Shown here: positions 24,945 through 37,074 of the stretch, piece after piece | Position numbering within the stretch: the stretch's first letter is position 1 | Layout: each line of letters begins with the position of its first letter | DNA from: Hordeum vulgare subsp. vulgare | Taxonomy: Eukaryota; Streptophyta; Magnoliopsida; Poales; Poaceae | DNA length: 64,000 bases | Direction of reading: 5' to 3' | NCBI RefSeq assembly: GCF_904849725.1 | Contig: NC_058519.1 | Span: forward strand, 187,167,703-187,231,702 | Position numbers and translations under genes: made by a program | Notes under the pieces: model-generated | What the model was told of the DNA's origin: nothing | The model's input: only the letters and a program-made list of their open reading frames with translations | The model's database searches: none

Positions 24945-25076
24945 TGTCGGCGATGCTAGGTCGACACCTATGGGAATCAACATGAAACCCTTGTGATCGT
25001 AGGGCGGGGAAAGACGACATCAAGAGCAGACCTAACGATGAACACCCGACAAACCTTTTTAAACTATTTAACGACC
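24945..25076 (-). mobile_element. Element L, truncated 5' LTR
   Basis: The sequence TGTCGGCGATGCTAGGTCGA and the following 110 or so bases match the LTR ends at 1868 and 25460. Similarity to those LTRs stops near 25062, and from 25077 the sequence is a copy of 1484-1867. The LTR therefore lacks about 700 bases of its other end. Confidence 0.75.
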
Positions 25077-25459
25077 AAAATAATGCAAACGGTTAACTGA
25101 ATACAAGTGTGTGTGATGTAAGACATACAGTTCATCTGGATGAACTATTTGCAATGAGGCAAAATAACATAACCGACTCGACGTATGAAGTTGTGTGTGA
25201 TACCAGGCAAACATGTTGCTTGGATGAACTATTTGCGATGACAAAAGATGTGTGTGATACCCAGCAAAAAGGTCAGTACTCGGAATTGTGTGGGAAGATA
25301 GATAAAAATACAGACGATTCCTGATAATAAGTTGTGTATGTTGTCGGCAAACACTTGCTTGCACCCAGTTGTGTGTGATTGTTGAAATCATCATCGACGT
25401 GTTCCTTCTTTAATCGTAAACGATGTGATTTGCTCGGTATGCATACCATCTATGCTCTA
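25077..25459. repeat. Second copy of the 1484-1867 array
   Basis: This is nearly identical to 1484-1867 (384 versus 383 bases), starting at AAAATAATGCAAACGG and ending at CTCTA, directly before an LTR start exactly as at 1867/1868. The shared junction shows that array and LTR were duplicated together. Confidence 0.85.
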
Positions 25460-26288
25460 TGTCGGCGATGCTAGGTCGACACCTATGGGGATCAACGTGA
25501 AACCCTTGTGATCGTAGGGCGGGGAAGGACGACATCAAGGGCAGAGCTAACGATCAGCACCCGACAAGCCTTTTGACCCAAGTTAGGGCCGCTTACGCAT
25601 AAAACCCTACGTCCTGCTTGTCTGGTCGTATTAAGCATTTTGTTGTTGATTGTTATAGTTATCGTTGATAACCTTCTTCTAGGCCCATGTACAAAGAGTC
25701 TCACCCCTTGTGAATGAGCTAAGGGCCTCCTTTTATAGGCAAAGGGGTCACCTACAGTGCTTGGTGGTAGGTTCACGAGAAGTTACAGTGAACCTAGGGC
25801 AATGCTTATCCATCTACCGCTGTCAGGTGCATTAAATGCACGTCTTGTCCTTGTCAGCAATGTGCTGGTGAAGATACGTGTCCAGGTGTTTCGACACCTG
25901 GACGCTGCGGTGGTGCATGCGGCATGCGCTAGAACTTGGGGGCGGTGGCACTATGGCGAGGGTGGTCGCCCTCCGATGCCTGGCCCTGTCATCCCGACAA
26001 GGGAGCTTGTCGGGGCCTAGGTCCTCGTCCCGGCAAGGGAGCTCGCCGGGGGATTCGGTTGTCATCCCGGTAAGGGAGGCTTGCCGAGGTCTAGTACTTG
26101 GTGAGTTCATCTCGCCCACTAAATGGGCGTGGCCTTGGTTATCTTCCCGGCAAGGCAGGCTTGCCAGGGTCTTGGTAATCTTGGGGGATGCATCTTGTCT
26201 GGGTCCTGCCATGCCCCGCCGTCAGGGGCTCTTTGCGCCCGTGCACAAGTCTGCGGCACTAGGGACCCCAGTCTTTAGTGCACCAACA
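25460..26288 (-). mobile_element. Complete element-L LTR with CTCTA duplication
   Basis: A full 829-bp LTR starts TGTCGGCGATGC and ends GTGCACCAACA on the plus strand, inverted relative to its own reading direction. CTCTA lies immediately before (25455-25459) and after (26289-26293), an exact 5-bp target-site duplication. It is either a solo LTR or the outer LTR of the duplicated element. The pristine sequence TAGGGCGGGGAAG near 25516 shows the unoccupied target of the solo LTR inserted at 1932. Confidence 0.85.
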
Positions 26289-26420
26289 CTCTATCTACAG
26301 ATTAACGACATGATTGCATAACCTAAATAAACATTCAGTTACATTACTGACTATAGATAACATTTCCACACCTCAATTAACAAGTACATGCATACTAAAC
26401 TAGTAGTAACGATCATCAAA
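26289..26420. other. Flank between the LTR and the exonuclease pseudogene
   Basis: AT-rich sequence, probably the former 3' untranslated region of the minus-strand pseudogene. No polyadenylation signal can be assigned with confidence. Confidence 0.35.
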
Positions 26421-27119
26421 TCATCTATACTTCTTGTGACGGCGGGTGCCGGTCGGCGTAGGATGGAGGCACTTTCTCATGTCAACGATCCGCCTTCACA
26501 TCCCGTAGCTTACGTACGTGTCCTTGGCCGCGTACTTGATGTGATCTTCATCCACTCTTCTGACCCAGGGGCGGTGCCAGGCAACCTTCTTCTTCTTGCA
26601 CACATCCTTCATACCTCTGTAGTAGGGGTCGATGATGGCCATGGCGAGGTCAACCGGGGAGTCCTTATGCTTCTCCTCGCTGCCCAAGATCTTGTACTAG
26701 CATTGGATGTCCACAATATTCCGATAGGCCAAACCCGTGGTCTTGAGCACCTTTTCATCGTCGGTGTTGTCCATCGTACCAAATATGTAGTCGGGGCTGT
26801 TGACAAACCTGGCGAAACGCTCGCAAGGCCTTATGGCCAGGCAGTAGTGGTAGATGAGGACATAATGGCCCATGCACAGTTGGGCGACGACAACCTTCTG
26901 ATCATGCCCGGCACGACCACCAGTGTACTCCAGGTCAAAGTCGACCACTTTGTACTTGTCATCGGCAAGTGACTGCTCCATGATGTGGATGGAGTTCTCC
27001 ACCAAGACCGGGTCGTTGGTGTACACCATCGAGAGGTCCTTGAACCTTACGTGGGTGTCCACGTAGGAACAAATGGTAAACTACCGCTCATCGTCGACAA
27101 CTGTTGGGAGCGCCGCCAT
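26421..27119 (-). pseudogene. DEDDy 3'-5' exonuclease-like protein, three in-frame stops
   Basis: The family (Werner-type exonuclease domain, RNase D superfamily) removes nucleotides from nucleic acid 3' ends using two metal ions held by conserved acidic residues. A continuous 233-codon frame runs from ATG at 27119 to TGA at 26421 with no frameshift. Visible motifs are Exo I in KYKVVDFDLEYTGG (D and E of DLE), an Exo II-like segment DYIFGTMDNTDDEKVL, and Exo III in DHIKYAAKDTYVSY (Y and D). Stops interrupt it at codons 13 (TAG), 141 (TAG) and 208 (TGA). All could arise by C-to-T change at CAG or CGA codons, though the ancestral codons are not known. Relatives of this type are numerous in wheat. 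At about 232 residues the length suits a stand-alone exonuclease domain. It is the only nuclear gene remnant in the window. Confidence 0.82.
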
Positions 27120-28677
27120 TGGAGAGCAGGGTATCCTCTCTGTATTTGCAGTCATGGGTGTGCTTCTTGCATTACGGGGAAAGGTTGAATACAGACAAGA
27201 GGTTAAATGGGTGGTGGAGTAAATGGGGGCTGGACGAGATGTATTTGGCACGTCTTGTCACCGCGCTCCCGATGGAGGATTGTTCTGCAAGCTTGACTAG
27301 TGTGCGAACATGCGGATCGTTTGGCCACGCGGCGGCTCGAAGTGACGCCAACATATCGTTGGTGAGCAGGTTCCCGTGCAACTGTGCAGGTTTTGCGTAC
27401 ACGGCGTGCGCCACCCTACGAGAATACTTTTATCTGGTGGAGCCAACGACTCGTCCTCTAGCAAGCTTTCCGCAAAGGCTGCATGTTTGTGATATATCAT
27501 GTTTCATTATTGCCTTGTTCCACATCATGGGTTTCTTGCAAGTACATTCGAAGTACTCATTTGCTTGGCACTGGTTATTTCATTGACCAGGTAAGAGAGA
27601 ACAGGAGATGGTGAAGAGTACTTTGGTGACGTTCCTGCAAGCTAGGATGCTTCCCAGTCAGAATGCCTATAGGTTAAGGCGGATGGCATGGGTTCATGCT
27701 TTCGACCAATATTTCCGCCATTGGTCCAGTTTGGTGTGTTGGCCTTCAAGGCCCTATATATGTAAGGCTTGACCACAATGGTCATTATTTGTATCAAACA
27801 ATATGTATGGATGTAAGACTCTTGTTATTCAGTTTCTGGGTGTTCAGTGAGCATTGATCTATGGGATCACTAAGCACGTTCATTCGGTGACCACTACTCG
27901 TAGGTCGAGGTCCCCACAAAAACCATCCAACCTTGTTTGTGGTAGCTAAGTTATGTGAGGGAAATTTCATGAAAATATCCGTAGTCGTGGTTTCATATGT
28001 TTCCTAGCAACTTAGTAACATAAAACGATGGGGGTGCGCAAGTTTGTATTTTCTGATTTTTTTTGTTCAATTTAGTTATGCTCAACCCTAGCTCTCAAAA
28101 ACCCTCAAAACCCTTTCAAAACACCGCACTATCAGGGTCATTGGATCACTTTTTAGGAACGGTTTAGATCAGGCGCTAGGGTTTGTCGATTCGTGAGATG
28201 ATCCATGATTGGCTGGATGTGGGTGAGGTATTGTATGGTTGTGGACATGATGGCCGACCTAGCAGCGGGGGGATAGGTACGTGTGATAGCGGCTGTTGGC
28301 CGCGTGCTTGACACATTCAATCAGGGTGGGATGCTCGTTGGACCGATGGGTCGTCGTACAAAGACCAATGACTCAGCCTGGCATGCATGCATTCACCCAA
28401 CGAAGCTACGGCGCATCAGGGAAATTAGTGCACCCTCGGGATGTAGCTATGTCACACCAAGGAAATTAGTGCATCCTCGGGACATAACTTTACCGATCGA
28501 GATGCCTCGGTTGAGTGTGAAAAAATGCATTCAAACGCCAAACATAGGGCTCTGGTGGGAAATTGGTACTATTATTAGCAGGTGCTTAGATGAACGCATT
28601 AAAACGGGTGTGTCGCACCACGACTGTTTAAACCCCCCTCCCCCCCGTCTACATCTTCATCTCAACTCGCATCCATC
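27120..28677. other. Low-repeat DNA without a recognisable gene
   Basis: Open frames at 27104-27586 (plus) and 28283-28831 (plus) show no family resemblance. A 21-base direct repeat with one mismatch, GGAAATTAGTGCACCTCGGG-like, occurs at 28420 and 28461. An A-rich CCCTCAAAACCC tract lies near 28098-28125. The region may contain decayed exons of an unknown gene. Confidence 0.35.
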
Positions 28678-29184
28678 TTGTTCCTCGTCAAAATCCAATG
28701 CAAAGCCAGATCCCACCCAAGACAAGATGCAGTTCTATGGCCCAACCTACCGTGCGCCAGCCACTGTGCCGATGATGTGCTGCTCCATCGGGGTCATCGT
28801 GAAGGACACCCTTCATGTGTTGGCCATCTAAAGGTGGAGGGGACCGGTGGAGCTAGCGAATTTCATCCTCGCTGCCGGCTATCGCCACCTCCCACCCGGT
28901 TCTCCAATATGTTTCGCATGCAGGAGGTTCATGCCAATGGCCTTGTGATTGGCCTCACAACTCGCTTAACCAACCACCTCGACGCCTACTTACTCCTCGG
29001 CAAAGTCTTTTGGTGTGGGTGCGAGTTCATTGCCTTCACCACCCATAATATCTTCAACAACCTCGATAACATCTTCCCCACCCACGAAGGCATGTACACT
29101 TTCCCCTACAACACAGAGGGCGAGAGTGAACGAGCGCCCAGACTGGCGAGGTCGTGTTCGGTGTTGTCCAATATGTTGGGATAG
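28678..29184 (+). CDS. Unrecognised open frame, 168 codons
   Basis: The frame contains protein-like segments such as HANGLVIGLTTRLTNHLDAYL, of which the core is GLVIGLTTRLTNHLDAY, then VFWCGCEFIAFTTHNIFNNL and HEGMYTFPYNTEGE. Its first part is rich in Arg, His and Pro and looks like an out-of-frame reading of the overlapping frame that ends at 28831. A frameshift near 28840 between two coding stretches is possible. There is no recognisable domain, promoter or start context. It could be a decayed gene or chance. Confidence 0.25.
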   Translation: MFLVKIQCKARSHPRQDAVLWPNLPCASHCADDVLLHRGHREGHPSCVGHLKVEGTGGASEFHPRCRLSPPPTRFSNMFRMQEVHANGLVIGLTTRLTNHLDAYLLLGKVFWCGCEFIAFTTHNIFNNLDNIFPTHEGMYTFPYNTEGESERAPRLARSCSVLSNMLG

Positions 29185-29599
29185 GTTATTTGTAAGGGTG
29201 CTACTATAAGCTTTAATATCTAGGGAAATATCTATGTATGTAATGATCGTGTTACCTATATATCAAGGGTATATATTAGTCAAACTTGAATTTATATTAA
29301 CGTGATTGTATATTACTTGAATTTATATCATCAATGCGTGCAGCGGTGCAACTCTCTGTTTATATTTACATAAGATTAAGTAAATCTTTACGTATATGTA
29401 GGATTATTGGAACATGCATGAGAGGGAGGGCCATTTTTTCTTTCGAGAAAACTATTGTAAACTAGAAATTGGTGAGGAGTTATAGGAATGTAATTCTCGG
29501 TGTTGGCATTTCGTGATGTGGTATAGAGTTGTCAGTTCTTCCCCCAATTCCATGAGAATTAATTGACCACATAAAAGAAAGGTTGGATAATTTTGATCT
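29185..29599. other. AT-rich unassigned DNA
   Basis: Low-complexity AT-rich sequence around 29200-29420, then the uncertain left edge of a gypsy-like LTR. No gene seen. Confidence 0.35.
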
Positions 29600-30204
29600 C
29601 AAACCCAGGAATCCTGAGAATTGAATCCCTCCTCCTTCTCCTTCTCTCGGAGGCTTGGAGAAGGAGGAATCCTTGCTGATGTCGATGGCTTCGATTCCCC
29701 CTCCCAAAGGGAAGTTTCCCCGACATAACTGCTTTGTTGAAGAGCAAAATTTCTCCTACCCAGGTTCTGCATCGAGACGGTGGAGCTTCATCCCAAAAGT
29801 CCTCCTCTTATATTTTTTCTTGGTTAAAACCCTTCACATAGTAGAAGATGGGCACTGAAGGCCGCTTATCGGACCAATAAGGCACGAGGGCGTGCCTAAG
29901 GGTGGTCGCGCCCTGTTGCCTTGTGGGAAGGTGGTGGGCCCCCTCTGGTACTTCTTTGCTCCAATAATTCTTATGTATTCCATAAAAATTCTCCGTGAAG
30001 TTTCATGTCATTTGGAGTCTAGAAAATTTCCAGCTTTTCCACAGCCTATCAGGTCCAGAATTCCAGTTGCCAGTGATTTCCCTCTTTTTATAAACCTTGT
30101 AAAATAAGAGAGAAAAGGTATAAGGATTGCATCTTAAAGTGAAATAATGCTTGAAAACATTATTAAATACCAATAGGAAATCATGATGCAAAATGGACGT
30201 ATCA
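29600..30204 (-). mobile_element. Element D, truncated 3' LTR
   Basis: On the minus strand the LTR begins TGATACGTCCATTTTGCATC at 30204, a start common among Triticeae gypsy elements, preceded by the polypurine tract CTAAGCTTGGGGAAGT (30205-30220). The sequence then follows the expected LTR course through a GGGGGCCCACC-like centre (about 29930) and a purine-rich stretch (29590-29720), and is lost toward 29600. The far end of the LTR is missing. Confidence 0.65.
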
Positions 30205-31983
30205 ACTTCCCCAAGCTTAGACCTCGCTTGTTCTCAAGCGAAAGCCAATCTCAATAATAATGATGACATGATTAGAGAGAGAGAGAGGTCAATAAAAACA
30301 AAATACGGAAATGATAATTATTATAGCAGCAATATATTATCCACACACTAAACTATAAACCACAAACCTTATTGAAAACTAACAAGCTATGTTCTTAGTA
30401 ATTGAAACAATTGCAATTCATCAAATTTCAAAAAGAGTCTATGTCAGAGATTTGTTTAGCACGTTCACATACTCAAGTATCATTTAGTCTTCTATGATTG
30501 CTGACACTCATGTCATAGGAAGATAGTGGTTTATAGTTTAACCACCCAACTACTTATCTTGAGGATAATGTCAACAATAATGACTCATGATCACCTACAT
30601 CTAGCTGAATATATATGCATGGATCTTTCCCCATGACATGATGCTCGCCAAGTTGAGAGTAAATAAGTATGGAATAGGGATGAACATTAATGAGTCTTGC
30701 ATAAAAGTAAGTACATGAAATTAGAAGATAGGCCCTTCGCAGAGGGAAGCAGAGGTTGTCATGCGCTTTTTTATTTGGATGTGCAAGCTCTTAATGTAAA
30801 GGAACAACACTTCATATTGCCCCTTATGATAACAACCTTTATTATGCAATTTGTCGCTTTTATTTCTTTTCCATCACAAGATCGTACAATGCTTATTTTA
30901 CTTTACAATAAAGATCATACATATCTAGGAGCATTTTTTATTGCTTTTGCACCGATGACAACTTACTTGAAGGATCTCATTTGATGCATAGGTAGATATA
31001 GTGGATTTTTGTGGCATGAAATTGGGTTTAAGGGTTTATGGACGCACAAGTAGTATCTCTACTTAGTGCGAATTTTTGGCTAGCAAAGGTTATGCGAAAG
31101 CACCGCATGTGGGAGGATCCATAACAATATAACTTCTCTGTGAATAGAAGCAAACATAAATCATTACATTGTCTTCCTTCTCCAACGTCAACTAGTTGAC
31201 CATGCATAGAATATTTAATGGGGGCTCACAATCATAAAATATGTCCAAGATAATATATTTATATGTGAGACCTCTCTTCTTTTATTTCTTTTTTCATGCA
31301 ATCGCGTCAATGACTAATACTATGTTTGTTAACTTCCAACAGGTATTATGAATCATACTCTTTTTATGTGAAGCCATCACTCCCCTTGGGATTAGCATAT
31401 GATCTTTTATTTATTCTTTTCATTGCTACGATTGATGCAAGAGGGTAAAGAAAAAAACTCAAACTACTCATTATTATATAACTCTCAAACTCGATTACAT
31501 TGATAGATAAATCACAAAGCAAACACTCAAAACTAAATCATACGAAACCTTTTATTCTTCTAGATCAAAGGATAGCCAAGGATCAAACTCAAATAAGTAA
31601 GGATGGTAAAAGTGATGGTGATACGATACCGGGGCACCTCCCCCAAGCTTGGAACAAGCTAAGGGTGGTCCCATACCCGTGTACTCAAGTTTCCTTCTTA
31701 GGTGACGACGATGATGAAGTAGTAGGATTGTCCTCCATCTTCCATGACATAGACTGCTTGTCAAAGAAGGAAGAACAAGTCTCCAGAATTTTAAAATCTA
31801 CAGGTATACTCATCCTATTGAAATGAGGTTCATACTCATCGTTTTGGTTATGTGGATCATAGATTTCAGTGTGAAGATCTTGAAGCTGGGTGTGGAGTTT
31901 AAAGACCGCCTTTGTATTTCCTTGTTTTCCATCTTATGTTCACAAATAAAATCCATGATCATGGAGTCGTTAGTGTTGGGACT
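30205..31983 (-). mobile_element. Element D, 3' non-coding interior
   Basis: The interior upstream of the polypurine tract is AT-rich and without a coding region, like the long untranslated 3' regions of gag-protease-type gypsy elements. A GA microsatellite lies at about 30272-30289, and a second CCAAGCTTGG motif occurs near 31640. The element is cut at 31983, where BARE leader sequence begins. Confidence 0.55.
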
Positions 31984-33026
31984 GGCGGGTGTCGGTTTCT
32001 TCAACTTTAGTTGAATTGGTTTTGACCGAGGCGACCCTTGGAGAGGTTAAATAGCAATTTGCACATGTCCGTTGTGGTTTTTGCGTAAGTAAGATGCGAT
32101 CTACTAGATACCCATAGCAGCCACGTAAAACATGCAACAACAAATTAGAGGACGTCTAACTTGTTTTTGCAGGGTATGCTTGTGATATGATATGGCCAAT
32201 GAAGGGATGTGATATATTGGATGTATGAGATGATCATGTTGTAATAGTTAATATCGACTTGCACGTCGATGGTACGGTAACCGGCAGGAGCCATAGGGTT
32301 GTCTTTAAACTAACGTTTGTGTTTGCAGATGCGTTTACTATATTGCTAGGACGTAGCTTTATTAGTAATAGCATAAGTAGCACGACAACCCCGATGGCGA
32401 CACGTTGATGGAGATCATGGTGTGGTGCTGGTGACAAGAAGATCGTGCCGGTGCTTTCGTGATGGAGATCAAGAAGCACATGATGATGGCCATATCATGT
32501 CACTTATGAATTGCATGTGATGTTAATCCTTTTATGCACCTTATTTTGCTTAGAACGACGGTAGCATTATAAGGTGATCTCTCACTAAAATTTCAAGACG
32601 AAATTGTGTTCTCCCCGACTGTGCACCGTTGCTACAGTTCGTCGTTTCGAGACACCACATGATGATCGGGTGTGATAGACTCAACGTTCACATACAACGG
32701 GTGCAAAACAGTTGCACACGGGGAACACTCGGGTTAAGCTTGATGAGCCTAGCATGTGCAGACATGGCCTCGGAACACATGAGACCGAAAGGTCAAGCAT
32801 GAATCGCATAGTTGATATGATTAGCATAGAGATGCTTACCACTGAAACTATTCTCAACTCACGTGATGATCGGACTTGAGTTAGTGAATTTGGATCATGT
32901 ACCACTCAAATGACTAGAGAGATGTACTTTTTGAGTGGGAGTTTAGCAAGTAATTTTGATTAGTTAAACTCTAATTATCTTGAACATAGGCTAAGTCCAC
33001 TTTGAAAATATTTGTGTTGTTGATCA
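31984..33026 (+). mobile_element. Copia A (BARE-like), partial 5' leader
   Basis: From GGTGTCGGTTTCTTCAAC onward the sequence matches, in reverse, the leader of the minus-strand BARE-like element at 57760-58790, including CACGTAAAACATGCAACAAC and GACTTGCACGTCGATG. The element's own 5' LTR, primer-binding site and about 200 bases of leader are missing. A deletion junction joins it to element D at 31983. Confidence 0.85.
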
Positions 33027-36000
33027 ATGGCTCACGCAACAGTCATCGTGAATTTTAATACGTTCCTACAGAAATCTAAGTTGAAAGATGATGGAAGCAA
33101 CTTTGTAGACTGGGCTCGTAATCTTAAGTTGCTCCTGCAAGCTGGAAAGAAGGATTATGTCCTTAATGATGTGCTAGGCGATGAACCACCCGCTACGACT
33201 GACCAAGATGTTAAGAACGCTTGGTTAACACGTAAGGTGGACTACTCAGTAGTTCAATGTGCAGTCTTGTATGGCTTAGAGCCGGGGCTTGAACGCTGCT
33301 TTGAGCATCATGGAGCATTTGAGATGTTCCAGGATTGAAGTTTATATTTCAGAAGAACGCCCGGATCGAGAGGTATGAGACCTCCGATGAATTCTATGCT
33401 TGCAAGATGGAGGAGAATTCGTCTGTCAGTGAACATGTGCTCAAAATGTCTGGGTACTCAAACCGTCTAGCTGAGCTGGGGATTGAACTCCCGCAAGAGG
33501 CTATCATTGACATAATTCTTCAATCACTGCCACCAAGCTACAAGAGCTTTGTGTTGAACTATAACATGCAAGGGATGAACAAGTCACCCGGCGAGTTATT
33601 CGCGATGCTGAAAGTCACAGAGTCAGAACTCCGTAAAGAGCATCAAGTGTTGATGGTGAATAAGAGCACTAGTTTCAAGAGAAACGACAAAGGAAAGAAG
33701 GGTAATTCCAAGAAGAGCGGCAAGCCTGTTGCCAATCCGACGAAGAAACCCAAAGCTGGACCTAATCCTGAAACAAAGTGTTATTATTGCAAGGGTATGG
33801 GTCACTTGAAGCGCAACTGCCCCAAGTATCTGGCACATAAGAAGGCGGCCAAGGAAAAATCAGGTATATTTGATATACATGTTATTGATGTCTACTTAAC
33901 CAGCTCTTTTAGTAGTGCATGGGTATTCGATACCGGTTCTGTTGCTCATATTTGCAACTCGGAACAGGAACTGCGGAATAAGCGAAGGCTGACGAAGGAT
34001 GAAGTGACGATGTGCGTGGGAAATGGTTCCAAGGTTGATGCAATCGCCGTCGGCACAGTTTCACTTCAGTTACCATCGGGATTAGTTATGAACTTAAATA
34101 ATTGTTATTTAGTGCCTGCGTTAAGCATGAACATTATATCTGGATCTTGTTTATTGCGAGACGGTTACTCGTTTAAGTCAGCGAATAATTGTTGTTCTAT
34201 TTCTATGAGTAATATCTTTTATGGTCATGCACCCAACGTGAGAGGATTGTTCATATTCAATCTTGATAGCGATGATACACATATACATAACACTAAGACC
34301 AAAATATTTAGAGTTAACAATGATAGCGCCATGTTTTTATGGCACTGCCGCTTAGGTCATATTGGTGGAAAGCACATGAAGAAACTCCATACCGATGGAC
34401 TTTTGGAGTCACTTGACTTTGATTCACTTGACACGTGCGAACCATGCCTCATGGGCAAGATGACTAAGACTCCGTACTCCGAAACAATGGAGTGTGTAAG
34501 TGACTTGTTGGAAATCATAAATACCGATGTATGCGGTCCGATGAGTGTGGAGGCGCACGGCGGATATGGTTATTTTCTCACCTTCATTGACGATTTGAGT
34601 AGATACGGTTATGTCTACTTGATGAAGCACAAGTCTAAAACGTTTGAGAAGTTCAAGAAATTTCAGAGTGAAGTTGAAAATCATCGTAACAAGAAGATCT
34701 AGTTCCTACGGTCTGATCGTGGGGATGAATATCTGAGTTTCGAGTTTGGTGCTCACTTAAGACAATGTGGAATTGTTTCATAGTTGACACCGCCAGGAAC
34801 ACCATATCGTAATGGTGTGTCCGAACGTCGTAATCGTACTTTATTAGAGATGGTGCGATCTATGATGTCTCTTACCAATTTGCCGTTATCGTTTTGGGGT
34901 TATGCATTAGAGACAGCTGCATTCACTTTAAATAGGGCACCATCAAAATCCATTGAGACGACACCATACGAACTGTGGTATGGCGAAAGACCAAAGTTGT
35001 CCTTTCTTAAAGTTTGGGGATGTGATGCTTATGTCAAAAAGCATCAGCCTGAAAAGCTGGAACCCAAAGCGGAAAAGTGCGTCTTCATAGGTTACCCAAA
35101 AGAGACAGTTGGGTATACCTTCTATCTCAAATTCGAGGGCAAAGTGTTTGATGCTAAAAACAGAGCTTTTCTTGAGAAGGAGTTTCTCTCGAAAGAATTG
35201 AGTGGGAGGAAGATAGAACTTGATGAGGTTGTCGAACCTCTAATCCTTCTAGATGGTGGCGCAGGGCAAGGGGAAACCCCTGTTGCTGCGGTGCTGATTG
35301 AGGAGCAAGTTGATGATGATGATCATGAAACTTCGGATCAAGTTGCTATCGGACCTCGCAGGTCGACAAGATCACGTACTGCTCCTGAGTGGTACCGTAA
35401 TCATGTCTTAACAATTATGTTGTTAGACAACAATGAACCTGCGAATTATGAAGAAGCAATGGTGGGCCCGGATTCCAACAAATGGTTGGAGGCCATGAAG
35501 TCCGAGATAGGATCCATGTACGAGAACAAAGTGTGGACTTTGGAAGTACTACCTGAAGGCCGCAAGGCTATTCAGAACAAATGGATCTATAAGAAGAAGA
35601 CGGACGCTGACAGTAATGTGATCGTTTGTAAAGCTTGACTTGTGGAAAAGTGTTTTTCACAAGTTCAAGGAGTTGACTACGATGAGAATTTCTCATGGTA
35701 GCGATGCTTAAGTCCGTCCGAATCATGTTAGCATTAGCTGCCTTTTACGATTATGAAATTTGGCACATGGATGTCAAAACGGCGTTCCTTAACGGTTTTC
35801 TTAAGGAAGAGTTGTATATGATGCAACCCGAAGGTTTTGTCGATCCAAATAATGCTAACAAAGTATGAAAGCTCCAGCGATCCATTTATGGACTGGTGCA
35901 AGCATCTCGGAGTTGGAATAAGCGCTTTGATGAGGTGATCAAAGCATTTGCTTTTATACAAGTGGTTGGAGAATCTTGTATTTACAAGAAAGTGAGTTGG

Positions 36001-37007
36001 AGCTCTGTGGCGTTTCTAATATTATATATGGATGCCATATTGCTGATTGGAAACAACGTGGAGCTTTTGGAGAGCATAAAGGATTACTTGAATACATGTT
36101 TCTCTATGAAGGACCTAGGAGAAGCTGCTTACATTCTAGGCATTAAGATCTATAGGGATAGATCGAAACGCCTGATAGGACTTTCACAAAGCACATACCT
36201 TGATAAAGTTTTGAATATGTTCAAAATGGATCATTCCAAGAAAGGGTTCTTGCCAGTATTACAAGGTATAAAATTGAGTAAGACTCAGTGCCCAACAAAT
36301 GCGGAAGATAGAGAACAAATGAGTTCCGTCCCCTACGCTTCAGCCGTAGGTTCTATCATGTATGCAATGGTGTGCACTAGACCAGACGTCAACTTGGCCA
36401 TAAGTATGGCAGGCAGGTTTCAAAGTAATGCAGGAGTGGACCACTGGACGGCGGTCAAGAATATTATGAAGTACTTGAAAATGACTAAGGAAATGTTTCT
36501 CGTTTATGGAGGTGACAAAGAGCTCGTCCTAAAGGGTTACGTCGACGCAAGTTTTGACACCGATCCGGATGAATCTAAGTCACAAACCAGATACATATTT
36601 ATTCTTAATGGGGGTGCGGTAAGTGGTGCAGTTCCAAGCAGAGCGTCGTAGCAGATTCTACATGTGAAGCGGAGTACATGGCTGCCTCGGAGGTAGCAAA
36701 GGAGGGTGTCTGGATGAAGCAGTTCATGACAGATCTTGGAGTTGTGCCGAGTGCACTAGATCCATTGACTCTGTTATGTGACAACACTGGTGCCATTGCC
36801 TTAGCAAAGGAACCAAGGTTTCACAAGAAGACCAGACACATCAAACGACACTTCAACCTGATCCGCGACTACGTCGAAGGAGAGGATGTGAATATTTGCA
36901 AAGTGCACACAGATCTGAATGTAGCAGACCCGCTGACTAAACCTCTTCCACGGGCAAAACATGATCAACACGAGAACTGTATGGGTGTTCGATTTTTTAC
37001 AATGTAA
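33027..37007 (+). pseudogene. Copia A gag-pol, broken
   Basis: Ty1-copia polyprotein of the BARE/WIS/Angela group. Domains in order: gag from ATG 33027; zinc knuckle CYYCKGMGHLKRNC (about 33778-33820); aspartic protease DTGSVAHIC (about 33931); pre-integrase HCRLGHIG...CEPCLMGK; integrase core from about 34510 through SERRNRTLLEMVRSMM; reverse transcriptase from about 35460; and RNase H to the stop at 37007, including CDNTGAIALAKEPRFHKKT. Breaks: a frameshift near 33330 in gag, stops at 34700, about 34781, 35636 and about 35866, a frameshift near 35695, and another near 36640 in RNase H. The catalytic YVDD box reads YMDA (about 36028), so the polymerase would be inactive even if the frame were whole. 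It shares family, and much of its sequence, with the minus-strand element at 61550-64000. Confidence 0.93.
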
Positions 37008-37059
37008 ATCACATGGCGATGTGAGGACTAGATTATTGACTCTAGTGCAAGTGGGAGAC

Positions 37060-37074
37060 TGTTGGAAATATGCC
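37060..37074 (+). mobile_element. Copia A 3' LTR, first 15 bases
   Basis: TGTTGGAAATATGCC follows the polypurine tract CAAGTGGGAGAC (37048-37059) and is the standard start of a BARE LTR. It is interrupted after ATGCC by element N and resumes with ATGCCCTAGAGGC at 45054. Confidence 0.95.
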
